NCBI GenBank assembly: GCA_036351115.1
Contig: JAZBOL010000100.1
Span: 1 to 13,345 of the forward strand
DNA: 13,345 nt
DNA from: Marinihelvus sp036351115
Lineage (GTDB): Bacteria; Pseudomonadota; Gammaproteobacteria; Xanthomonadales; SZUA-36
Direction: 5' to 3'
Shown: in pieces, positions 1 to 7,351 of the stretch
Layout: each line of letters starts with the position of its first letter
How positions within the stretch are numbered: the first letter of the stretch is position 1
Program-made: the position numbers and the translations under genes
Notes under the pieces: model-generated
Database searches by the model: none
What the model was told of the DNA's origin: nothing
What the model saw: only the letters and a program-made list of their open reading frames with translations

Positions 1-1
1 G

Positions 2-1396
2 GTGGGTGTCGCCGTCGAGAACGACGACAAGCAGGCTGACGGCTGGGCTGCGTTCTACACGCGTAGCGGTCGTTTCCTGGGGTCGGCCCCGGCCGGCGCC
101 CTGCCGGACGCCATCACGTTCACACCCGATGGCCGCTATGCGCTGCTCGCCAACGAAGGCGAACCGAGCGATGACTACCAGGTCGATCCGGAAGGCTCGG
201 TGACCGTCATCGACTTGCTCCGCGGCGTGAAACGCGCCCGGGTACGCCAGGCAGATTTCAGGGCCTTCAATGATCAACCGCTGCCCGACGGTCTCCGGGC
301 GCCGCGACCCTTTGGCGCCACCATCGCACAGGACCTGGAGCCGGAATTCATCGGTGTCTCTCCCGACTCTCGCACTGCCTACGTTTCCCTGCAGGAAAAC
401 AACGGCGTGGCGGTCGTGGATATCCGCCGCGCGACCATTACCGGTCTGCTGGGCCTGGGCGCCAAGGATCACTCCCGCCCGGGCAACGCGCTGGACGCCA
501 GCAACCGGGACGACGCGATCAACATTCAGAACTGGCCGGTGAACGGTCTGTACATGCCCGACACGATCAATGCCTTCCGCACGCGAGGTGAGACTTACCT
601 GATCACCGCCAACGAGGGCGACGGCCGCGAATACCTGTATGAAATCGAGGAAGGGGCCACCCAGGCCGACGTCGAAGACTGCGAGGCCCTGATCAATGCC
701 GCCGGCGGTTTTAATGCCGGTGAGGCGGATTTTGACGATCAGGACACCCCGGACCCGGCGGATGACGCCCTGGAGTGCATCGTGTACCTCGACGAGATCC
801 GCATCAAGGACATGACCCTGGACGGCACGGCCTTCCCGGATGCGGCGACGCTCCAGGAAGACGAAAACCTGGGTCGGCTCAAGGCCGTCGGCACGGAAGG
901 CGACGAGAACGAGGACGGCGAGTGGGAGACCCTGTTCAACTACGGTGCGCGCTCCTTCACCATCTGGAATACGCGTGGCGAAGTCGTGTACGACAGCGGC
1001 GACATCATGGAATACGTCACGGCCATGGCGTCCCCGGCAAACTTCAACAGCACCAACGACGAGAACGACTCCTTCGACGACCGCAGCGACGACAAGGGGC
1101 CCGAACCCGAGTCGGCCATTGTGGGCAAAGCCTTCGGCCGCCAGTGGGCTTTCGTGGGTCTCGAGCGGGTCGGCGGCATCATGGTGTTCGACGTGACCCG
1201 CCCGGCCGACACCCGGTACGTCACCTACATCAACAACCGCGACTTCGGCGCGGACGATATCCTGGAAGCCGGCGACCTCGGTCCCGAGGGGCTGTACTTC
1301 ATCCGGGCCTCCGAATCCCCCATCCGCGAGCCGCTGCTGGTGGTGGGTAACGAGGTCAGCGGCACGACCACCATCTACCGCGTGTTCAGGGACTGA
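2..1396 (+). CDS. Choice-of-anchor I family secreted protein, 5' end outside window
   Basis: C-terminal 464 residues of a secreted protein of the choice-of-anchor I type, a beta-propeller-like extracellular family of unknown biochemical role. Recognisable family segments, numbered from the first codon at position 2, are the GSVTVIDL strand near 65, VSPDSRTAYVSLQENNG near 119, the NWPVNGLYMPDTINAF stretch near 177, YLITANEGDGREY near 198, FNYGARSFTIWN near 311, GLERVGGIMVFDV near 384 and LLVVGNEVSGTTTIYRV at the end. The reading frame is open to the window edge and no signal peptide is visible, so the GTG at position 2 is probably internal and the gene starts upstream. Several Asp/Glu-rich loops (around 226-256 and 297-305) could bind Ca2+; this is inference. 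The protein ends right after the last propeller-like strand, with no PEP-CTERM or other C-terminal anchor. It is separated by 166 bp from the next gene and is probably not part of that operon. Confidence 0.8.
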   Translation: MGVAVENDDKQADGWAAFYTRSGRFLGSAPAGALPDAITFTPDGRYALLANEGEPSDDYQVDPEGSVTVIDLLRGVKRARVRQADFRAFNDQPLPDGLRAPRPFGATIAQDLEPEFIGVSPDSRTAYVSLQENNGVAVVDIRRATITGLLGLGAKDHSRPGNALDASNRDDAINIQNWPVNGLYMPDTINAFRTRGETYLITANEGDGREYLYEIEEGATQADVEDCEALINAAGGFNAGEADFDDQDTPDPADDALECIVYLDEIRIKDMTLDGTAFPDAATLQEDENLGRLKAVGTEGDENEDGEWETLFNYGARSFTIWNTRGEVVYDSGDIMEYVTAMASPANFNSTNDENDSFDDRSDDKGPEPESAIVGKAFGRQWAFVGLERVGGIMVFDVTRPADTRYVTYINNRDFGADDILEAGDLGPEGLYFIRASESPIREPLLVVGNEVSGTTTIYRVFRD

Positions 1397-1562
1397 TCAG
1401 GTTATCGGGTGTGCTACCCGCCGCAGGGCGATGGACATACCTCGCTGCATCGTGAGTTCGAGCGGTTGCCGGTCCGCCAGCGGCCAGGGGCGCGAATACG
1501 GGCTACACTGACGAAAGCGACAGAGTATTTCTAACGTTCCCTGACAACGCACTGGAGTAGCC

Positions 1563-1997
1563 ATGAGCATTCTCGACACCCTCATGAAAGAGTTCGACCA
1601 GGCCGGCGGCGTCGCCGGCCTTCTGAAGGATAATCCGCAGGTTGCCGAGGCAGCCCGGCAATTTCTCGGTTCGGATTCCGCCGTGGGCCCCAGCGAGGGC
1701 TTGCCGGAGATCCTGAGCCAGCTGCAGTCCAGCGGGCTCGGGGACGCGGTCGCGTCCTGGCTGGGCGGCGGTGAAAACCATGCGGTCTCCGGCCACCAGC
1801 TCGAATCCGCGCTGGGCCAGGATTCCCTGAACCAGTTCGCCAGCCAGGCGGGGATCGACCTTGGCCAGGCTGGTGCGGTGCTGGCGTCCCTGCTGCCGGT
1901 CATCGTGGATCAGCTGAGCAACCAGGGCGGCGGCGCCGTTCCTGAATCCAACGGCCTCGACCAACTCCTGGGGGGGCTGCTCGGGCAGCGGGGCTGA
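1563..1997 (+). CDS. YidB-like DUF937 family protein
   Basis: Predicted 144-residue protein of the DUF937/YidB family, close to the usual length of that family. Function is not established. Visible features are an N-terminal helical segment (MSILDTLMKEFDQAGG), a helix rich in Gln/Ala, the family-typical phrase GLGDAVASWLGGGEN near 58-72, the segment ALGQDSLNQFASQAGID near 82-98, and a C-terminal low-complexity tail rich in Gly, Leu and Gln. There is no signal peptide and no membrane helix, so it is probably cytoplasmic. The ATG at 1563 is preceded by GGAG with suitable spacing. It ends 11 bp before the LolA-like gene, so it is likely the first gene of the envelope-transport operon; whether it takes part in that function is not shown by the sequence. 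Confidence 0.82.
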   Translation: MSILDTLMKEFDQAGGVAGLLKDNPQVAEAARQFLGSDSAVGPSEGLPEILSQLQSSGLGDAVASWLGGGENHAVSGHQLESALGQDSLNQFASQAGIDLGQAGAVLASLLPVIVDQLSNQGGGAVPESNGLDQLLGGLLGQRG

Positions 1998-2008
1998 CCG
2001 ATAAGGCG

Positions 2009-2803
2009 ATGCGTCCAACGACGCTGACCCGCTTTGTCGGTACGCTGGCCATTGCCGGGTGCGCCGGTGCGCTGCCGTTGGCGGCGGCACAGGTCACGCC
2101 GGCAGCGCCAACGCCCCCCGACGCCCGTGAAATCGTCCGGCAGGCCATCGACCACTGGCGCGGCCTGTCCTCCTACAGCGAGATGACCATGGTCATCCAT
2201 CGCCCCGACTGGGAGCGCTCCATGTCCCTGCGCGCCTGGACCCAGGGCAACGATCGCTCCCTCGTGCGCGTCACTGCGCCGGCCCGGGATCGTGGCAACG
2301 CGACGCTGACGGACGCAGACCAGCTCTGGACCTTTTCGCCGCGCGTGAACCGGGTCATCAAGATTCCCTCGTCCATGATGGGACAGAGCTGGATGGGGTC
2401 GGACTTTTCCAACCGCGACGTGGTTCGCGCCGACGACATCATCGACCAGTACGACCATCGGCTGCTGAGTGAAACGACCGAGGGCGGCCTGGTTCACTAC
2501 GAAATCGAATCCGTGCCCCACGAAGACGCCGCGGTGGTCTGGGGCCGCGAGGTGCTGCACATCCGCAGCGACTACGTGGTGGCCGAACACCGGTTCTACG
2601 ACCAGGAAGGCCGGCTGGTGAAGTCCCTCGAATCCCTGGAGATCGGCGAGCTGGGCGGGCGCATGATCGCCCTGCGTCAGCGCATGAGCAAAGCCGAGGT
2701 GCCGGAAGAATGGACGGAAATCCGCGTCGAAGCGGTCGAGTACGACCTGGAGCTGCCGGACCGCCTCTTCACCCTTTCCAACCTTCGAAATCCCCGTGAC
2801 TGA
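2009..2803 (+). CDS. LolA-like outer membrane lipoprotein-sorting protein
   Basis: 264-residue exported protein of the LolA/LolB-like fold (the 'outer membrane lipoprotein-sorting protein' family, PF17131 type). These proteins have a curved beta-sheet that shelters acyl chains and usually sit next to FtsX or MmpL-type transporters, as here. Family segments are the N-terminal helix EIVRQAIDHWRGLSSYSEM (41-59), ARDRGNATLTDADQLWTFSP (92-111), the basic segment VNRVIKIPSSMMGQSWMGSD (113-132), and the closing strand WTEIRVEAVEYDLELPDRLF. The N-terminus can be read two ways: a type I signal peptide cut after LPLAAA (about residue 27), or a lipoprotein signal with lipobox I15-A16-G17-C18, which would make it a lipid-anchored, LolB-like protein. 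The Shine-Dalgarno is poor (AAGG only 2 nt from the ATG), suggesting coupling to the preceding gene. The first permease starts 29 bp downstream. Confidence 0.85.
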   Translation: MRPTTLTRFVGTLAIAGCAGALPLAAAQVTPAAPTPPDAREIVRQAIDHWRGLSSYSEMTMVIHRPDWERSMSLRAWTQGNDRSLVRVTAPARDRGNATLTDADQLWTFSPRVNRVIKIPSSMMGQSWMGSDFSNRDVVRADDIIDQYDHRLLSETTEGGLVHYEIESVPHEDAAVVWGREVLHIRSDYVVAEHRFYDQEGRLVKSLESLEIGELGGRMIALRQRMSKAEVPEEWTEIRVEAVEYDLELPDRLFTLSNLRNPRD

Positions 2804-2832
2804 CAGGCGGCGGGGCCACTCGGAGCGCTGAC

Positions 2833-4062
2833 ATGGGTCTGACGCTGCGGCTGGCCTGGCGAAATTTGTGGCGACAGCCCCGCCGGACCTGGCTGACCAC
2901 CAGCGCCATGGTCTTCTCCAACGTTTTGCTGATCTTCCTCATCTCCCTGCAGTTCGGGATGTACGGGATGATGATCGACAACACCCTCAGCCTCATGACC
3001 GGACACCTGCAGGTTCAGGCGCCCGGCTATCGCGAGGCGCAGAAGATGCGCCAGGTGGTTCCGGATGCCGGGGAAATGGCGGCAACGCTGCGCGCTGAGC
3101 TCGGCTCCGAGCGTATCGCGGCCCGGGCCTCGGCCTTCGTCCTGGCCTCGAGTGAAGACCGCACCCAGGGGGTGCAGTTGCTGGGAGTGGAACCGGACTT
3201 CGAGCCCCGGGTGTCCACCTTGCCTGGCCTCGTGCGGGAAGGGCGTTACCTCGCCGATCCCCAGGCGCAGGAAATCGTCGTCGGCCGGGTGCTGGCGCGG
3301 AACCTCCGCGTCGGCATCGGTGACGAACTGACCATTCTCGGCAGTGGCCGGGACGGCTCTTTCGCGGCGGCCATCCTCGTCGTCGTGGGCATCTTCGACA
3401 GCGGTGTATCGGACCTGGACCGCTCCATCGCCATGACGTCCCTCGGCGCCTTCCAGGAAGCCTTCGCCATGCAGGGCGCCGGGCACCAGGTGGTGATCTC
3501 GGCCACGCAGCTGGCGGAGGTGCCGGCGCTCAAGGCCGCGGTGGAGGCGCGCCTGCCGCCCGGAGAGGGCCTCGTCGTGCATGACTGGGACACGCTGCAG
3601 GCAGGGCTCCGGCAAATGATCCAGGCGGACATTTCCAGCGCCTTTTTCATGTACGCCGTGCTGGTGGTGCTCGTGGCCTTCAGCGTCCTGAACACGCAAC
3701 TGATGTCCGTGCTCGAGCGCACGCGCGAGTTCGGTATTGTTCTGGCCCTCGGTCTTCGGCCCGGCCGCCTGGGGCGCCTGGTGCTGCTGGAAACCGCTCT
3801 CATGGGCATCATGGGCGCCGTGCTGGGCATCCTCGCCGGTGTTCTCGTCACGGCCTGGTTCAGCAAGCACGGCCTGAGCTATCCGGGACTGGAGGAGCTG
3901 GCGGCCAGCTTCAACCTCCCCGGCCGCATGTATCCCCGGCTAACCCTGTGGTCCGTGCTCACCGGGCCGCTGGTCGTCCTGGTGTTCACGTTGCTGGCTG
4001 CGGTGTACCCGGCCCTGCGCCTTCGACGCCTCGAGCCCGTAGAAGCCATGAGGGCCGCCTGA
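2833..4062 (+). CDS. ABC transporter permease, FtsX/LolC/MacB type (first of two)
   Basis: 409-residue inner-membrane permease of the type VII (MacB/LolCDE) ABC class, which undergoes mechanical movements that drive substrates through the periplasm rather than across the inner membrane. It has the four-helix layout of the family: TM1 about 22-46, a large periplasmic domain about 47-265 (MacB_PCD-like, with GVQLLGVEPDFE and IVVGRVLARNL), then TM2 about 268-290, TM3 about 318-342 and TM4 about 372-393 in the FtsX domain. The cytoplasmic N-terminus LAWRNLWRQPRRT and the coupling segment ERTREFGIVLALGLRPGRL (295-313) should contact the ATPase. The start at 2833 has GGAG 8 nt upstream. Its stop codon overlaps the next permease start by one base (TGATG), which implies translational coupling. 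The paralogue downstream shares the LAWRNLWR and ERxREIG/FG motifs, suggesting a heterodimer like LolC/LolE. Confidence 0.9.
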   Translation: MGLTLRLAWRNLWRQPRRTWLTTSAMVFSNVLLIFLISLQFGMYGMMIDNTLSLMTGHLQVQAPGYREAQKMRQVVPDAGEMAATLRAELGSERIAARASAFVLASSEDRTQGVQLLGVEPDFEPRVSTLPGLVREGRYLADPQAQEIVVGRVLARNLRVGIGDELTILGSGRDGSFAAAILVVVGIFDSGVSDLDRSIAMTSLGAFQEAFAMQGAGHQVVISATQLAEVPALKAAVEARLPPGEGLVVHDWDTLQAGLRQMIQADISSAFFMYAVLVVLVAFSVLNTQLMSVLERTREFGIVLALGLRPGRLGRLVLLETALMGIMGAVLGILAGVLVTAWFSKHGLSYPGLEELAASFNLPGRMYPRLTLWSVLTGPLVVLVFTLLAAVYPALRLRRLEPVEAMRAA

Positions 4063-5297
4063 TGGATACCCTGACCGTCCTGTTCCGCCTGGCCTGGCGC
4101 AATCTGTGGCGCAACCGGCGGCGCACGATCATCATGCTCGGCGCCATCTGCCTGGGGGTCTGGGCCATGGTATTCCTGACGGCGCTGACCCGGGGCATGG
4201 TGGACGACATGATCGAGGACGGCATCAGCGCCTTGCCCGGCTACGTGCAGGCCCACCACCCGGACTATCGTGATGACCCGAGTGTGTCCAACCTGTTGCC
4301 CCAGAGCGCTTCGGCCATCGACGAAACGCTCGCCGGCTCTGCGCTCAGGAGCTGGGCCGCGAGGGTACGAGTGCCCGCCATGGTCTCCAGCGAGCGCGAA
4401 ACCCGCGGCGTCCAGCTCATCGGGCTGGTCCCGGCCCGGGAGCGAGACCTGATCTTCCTGGACTACGAGGCGGTGGAGGGCCGTTTTCTGGAGGGGCCGG
4501 AAGACGGTGGCATCGTGCTGGGCCGCAAGCTCGCGGAGACGCTGGAAACGGGCCTGGGCAAGCGGGTCGTGGTCATGAGCCAGACGCCGGGCAACGACAT
4601 CGCCGACCGGGGATTCCGCGTGGTGGGGCTCTTCGACGCGGAGCTGGAGGCCTACGAGGAGGCCTACGCCTTCACCGGGCGAACGACCCTGCAGAACCTG
4701 CTGGGCATCGGTGACCGGGTCTCGGAAGTGGTGGTCGGGGGAGACGACTACCGGGACGTGGATGCCGAATTCGCCGAGCTGGCCGGGCTCATGGGCGATG
4801 GCGTGGAGGTTAAGCGCTGGATGGATCTCGACAGCTACCTTGGCGCCATGCTCGACGTCATGGACGGCTTCCTGCTGGTGTGGGTTGTGGTGATTTTCCT
4901 GGCCCTGTCCTTTGGCCTGGTCAACACGCTGGTGATGGCCGTGTTCGAGCGCGTACGGGAGATCGGGCTCATGCTGGCCCTGGGCATGAAGCCCATCAGC
5001 GTGCTGGGGCAAATCCTCATCGAGTCGATGCTGCTGCTGGCGATGGGTCTGGCCCTGGGCAACGGGCTGGCCTGGTTGACCATCCATCCACTGGAATCGG
5101 GCATCGACCTGTCCATCGTCGGTGAAGGCATGGAGATGTACGGGGCCGCGAGCACGCTCTACCCGAAGCTGACGGCCCACGACGTGCTTCTGGCGAACGT
5201 CGTGGTACTGGCACTGGGATTCCTGGCGAGCCTGTCGCCTGCCTGGCGAGCCTCGCGCTACGACCCGGTGGAAGCCATCACGAGGGTGGACGGATGA
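4062..5297 (+). CDS. ABC transporter permease, FtsX/LolC/MacB type (second of two)
   Basis: 411-residue second permease of the pair, same layout as the first: cytoplasmic LAWRNLWRNRRRT near 10-22, TM1 about 22-43, a periplasmic domain about 45-264 with ETRGVQLIGLVPARERDL (113-130) and GGIVLGRKLAETL (149-161), TM2 about 268-292, TM3 about 318-340, TM4 about 373-396. The coupling segment FERVREIGLMLALGMKP (295-311) matches FtsX-family permeases. The open frame runs upstream to an ATG at 3948, but that extension lies inside the first permease gene and encodes an Arg/Pro-rich stretch unlike the family. The start at 4062 gives a normal N-terminus and forms a TGATG junction with the preceding stop. 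It most likely forms a heterodimer with the first permease and works with the ATPase that begins 25 bp downstream. Confidence 0.9.
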   Translation: MDTLTVLFRLAWRNLWRNRRRTIIMLGAICLGVWAMVFLTALTRGMVDDMIEDGISALPGYVQAHHPDYRDDPSVSNLLPQSASAIDETLAGSALRSWAARVRVPAMVSSERETRGVQLIGLVPARERDLIFLDYEAVEGRFLEGPEDGGIVLGRKLAETLETGLGKRVVVMSQTPGNDIADRGFRVVGLFDAELEAYEEAYAFTGRTTLQNLLGIGDRVSEVVVGGDDYRDVDAEFAELAGLMGDGVEVKRWMDLDSYLGAMLDVMDGFLLVWVVVIFLALSFGLVNTLVMAVFERVREIGLMLALGMKPISVLGQILIESMLLLAMGLALGNGLAWLTIHPLESGIDLSIVGEGMEMYGAASTLYPKLTAHDVLLANVVVLALGFLASLSPAWRASRYDPVEAITRVDG

Positions 5298-5322
5298 AAC
5301 GAGACCCGGGCGAGGGAATGAC

Positions 5323-6015
5323 ATGAGTACGGTCCGCTGCGTCGATCTGTGTAAGACCTATCTCCAGGGCGACCGCGAGATCAAGGCCCTCGACCACGTC
5401 AGCATCGAGATTGACGAGGGTGGCTTCGTGTGCCTCTCGGCGCCTTCCGGGGGCGGCAAGACCACGCTGCTCAACGCCATCGGCGGCCTGGATCGGCCCG
5501 ACAGTGGCGAGGTTTGGCTCGCCGGCGAGCGCATCGACACGCTCAGCAAAGGTGAGCTGGCAGATCTGCGCCTCCACCGCATCGGGTTCGTGTTCCAGGC
5601 CTACAACCTGATCCCCGTGCTCAGCGCCCGGGAGAACGTGGAGTTCGTGATGCAACTCCAGGGCGTGCCCGCGAGCGATCGCCGGGCCCGGTCGCTCGAC
5701 ATCCTCGCAGAAGTCGGCCTGGAGGGTCTCGAGAATCGCCGTCCCGCGGAGATGTCCGGCGGCCAGCAACAGCGCGTGGCCGTGGCCCGGGCCATCGTCA
5801 GCCGTCCGGCCCTCGTGCTGGCTGACGAGCCCACCGCCAACCTGGACTCGAAGTCTGCCGACAGCCTCATGGGCCTGTTCACGTCGCTGAACCGTCGCCA
5901 CAACACCACGTTCATCATGGCCACGCACGATGAACGGGTCATGGCCTATGCGCGGCGACGCGTGCACATGCTCGATGGACGCATCGTGGAGGACCGGCTC
6001 CAGGATGGACGCTGA
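5323..6015 (+). CDS. ABC transporter ATP-binding protein, LolD/MacB type
   Basis: 230-residue ATPase, the typical size of a LolD-class stand-alone nucleotide-binding subunit. Motifs in order: A-loop region with Tyr13, Walker A APSGGGKTT (40-48), Q-loop Gln92 in FVFQAYNLIP, signature MSGGQQQRVAVARAI (144-158), Walker B LVLADEP (164-170) with catalytic Glu169, D-loop ANLDS (172-176) and H-loop His202. The phrase ERIDTLSKGELADLRLHRIGFVFQ is characteristic of the MacB/LolD branch. The first Gly of Walker A is Ala here (usual form GPSGSGKST/TT); the catalytic Lys46 and Thr47 are intact, so it should be active. GAGGGA lies 5 nt before the ATG. Its last 11 bp overlap the beta-barrel gene. It should power the two upstream permeases. 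Confidence 0.93.
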   Translation: MSTVRCVDLCKTYLQGDREIKALDHVSIEIDEGGFVCLSAPSGGGKTTLLNAIGGLDRPDSGEVWLAGERIDTLSKGELADLRLHRIGFVFQAYNLIPVLSARENVEFVMQLQGVPASDRRARSLDILAEVGLEGLENRRPAEMSGGQQQRVAVARAIVSRPALVLADEPTANLDSKSADSLMGLFTSLNRRHNTTFIMATHDERVMAYARRRVHMLDGRIVEDRLQDGR

Positions 6016-7321
6016 ACGGTACCATCGGGCCGGTCTCCTGCTGCCGGCGCTGGCCGGCCTGGTCTGCGGCGGCCTGTCCTTCGCCGGCCCGTCTTTCGCC
6101 GACCCGTTATTCGACGACGACGGGGCGACGCGCGCCGAAGTCGGTGGTCACGTCAAGGGACGCGTGTTGGCCGCGGGCTTTCCTCGTGACAGCCTGTTCC
6201 GCGAGCTGGTGGGCTCCACGGCGTTCGATGTCGAGGGTGACCTGCGGCTGAATCTCGAGCTGGGCCGGGGCGGCTGGGCCCTGCACGCGGACTATCAGCT
6301 CTTCGGCGCCCGGGGCGACCAGGTGGAGCTCCGTCAGGCGCTGCCCGGCGAAGGCCTGTTCTTTCCCCGGGTGGCGGACGACGACCGGCGCCTCATGGAC
6401 CTGACCCACACGCTTTACGAGGACGATAGGAATCTCTGGCTGCATCGCCTCGATCGCCTGTGGCTGGGGTATACGGGGGCGCGTACGGTGGTTCGCATTG
6501 GCCGCCAGAGCCTGAGCTGGGGCAACGGCCTGTTCTACGCGCCCATGGACCTGGTGAACCCCTTCGATCCGGCCACCATCGACACGGAATACAAGTTCGG
6601 CGACGACATGCTCTACACCCAGTATCTCCTGCGGAGCGGCGCCGACCTGCAGGGTGCTGCGGTGGTGCGCCGCAACCCGATGACCGGTGAGGTCGAGTCG
6701 GCCCAGGCCACCACGGCGCTGAAATTCCACGGTTTTGCGGGTGAATGGGAGTTCGATCTGCTGCTGGCCGAGCACTACGACGATCTCGTCGCGGGAGTGG
6801 GTGGCGTGCGTGCCCTGGGCGGGGCCCTATGGCGAGGGGACCTGGTGGTGAGCGATACGGCGAGCGGCACCTACGTTCAGGTGGTGACGAACCTGAGCCA
6901 TTCCTGGGTCTGGGGCGATCGGAACGTCACGGGCGCCGTGGAGTACTTCTACAACGAGTTCGGATTTCGCGATGGCCCCTACGACGCCCAGCGGCTCGCC
7001 TCGAACCCGGAATTGCTCCGGCGACTCGCCCGGGGAGATCTCTACACCCTCGGTAGAAGCGCCCTGGGCGGCAACCTGCTGGTGGAGGTGACGCCCCTGT
7101 GGACCGTTTCACCGACCGTGCTCGTCAACCTCGGTGACGGCAGCGCCCTGTTTCAGCTGATCACGCGAGTCAGCCTGGCCGATGAAGCGGTATTACTCGG
7201 CAGTCTCAATCTGCCGCTGGGCCGCCGGGGCACCGAGTATGGCGGTATCGAAACACCGGTCGAAGATCGCACCCTGTCCACGGACTACGGTATTTTTCTG
7301 CAGCTGGCCCGCTATTTCTGA
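6005..7321 (+). CDS. Putative outer-membrane beta-barrel protein of unassigned family
   Basis: 438-residue exported protein. Residues 1-32 look like a signal peptide, with a long hydrophobic core (GLLLPALAGLVCGGLSFA) and probable cleavage after SFA. The mature part is rich in alternating polar/hydrophobic strands and ends in ...FLQLARYF, the C-terminal aromatic signature recognised by the BAM machinery. The most distinctive segment, RIGRQSLSWGNGLFY followed by APMDLVNPFDP (164-190), resembles strand-loop motifs seen in porin-like and DUF1302-like barrels, but I cannot assign a family with confidence. The ATG at 6005 was chosen over an upstream ATG at 5930 because it puts the signal peptide at the N-terminus; a GGAGG lies 12 nt before it. 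It overlaps the ATPase gene by 11 bp. In this setting it may be the outer-membrane acceptor or exit point of the ABC system; that role is inferred from position. Confidence 0.82.
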   Translation: MDAERYHRAGLLLPALAGLVCGGLSFAGPSFADPLFDDDGATRAEVGGHVKGRVLAAGFPRDSLFRELVGSTAFDVEGDLRLNLELGRGGWALHADYQLFGARGDQVELRQALPGEGLFFPRVADDDRRLMDLTHTLYEDDRNLWLHRLDRLWLGYTGARTVVRIGRQSLSWGNGLFYAPMDLVNPFDPATIDTEYKFGDDMLYTQYLLRSGADLQGAAVVRRNPMTGEVESAQATTALKFHGFAGEWEFDLLLAEHYDDLVAGVGGVRALGGALWRGDLVVSDTASGTYVQVVTNLSHSWVWGDRNVTGAVEYFYNEFGFRDGPYDAQRLASNPELLRRLARGDLYTLGRSALGGNLLVEVTPLWTVSPTVLVNLGDGSALFQLITRVSLADEAVLLGSLNLPLGRRGTEYGGIETPVEDRTLSTDYGIFLQLARYF

Positions 7322-7351
7322 AGTCTCGATGGGCGCGGAAGTCGCTGGTCT

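Noticed and set aside
1406..1420. Small hairpin (CGGGT, loop of 5, ACCCG) 9 nt after the first gene
   Set aside because: The stem is only 5 bp and no T run follows, so it does not meet the pattern of an intrinsic terminator.
1504..1509. TACACT as a -10 box ahead of the YidB-like gene
   Set aside because: No acceptable -35 element at 15-19 bp and no extended -10, so a promoter cannot be supported although one is expected in this gap.
3948..4061. Upstream in-frame extension of the second permease
   Set aside because: The extra 38 residues lie inside the first permease gene and do not fit the family N-terminus; the TGATG junction at 4060-4064 is a normal coupled start.
3879..5324. Minus-strand open frame of about 480 codons opposite the second permease
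   Set aside because: The translation is rich in His, Gln and Arg with no domain pattern, while the plus strand codes a clear FtsX-family permease with correct membrane segments.
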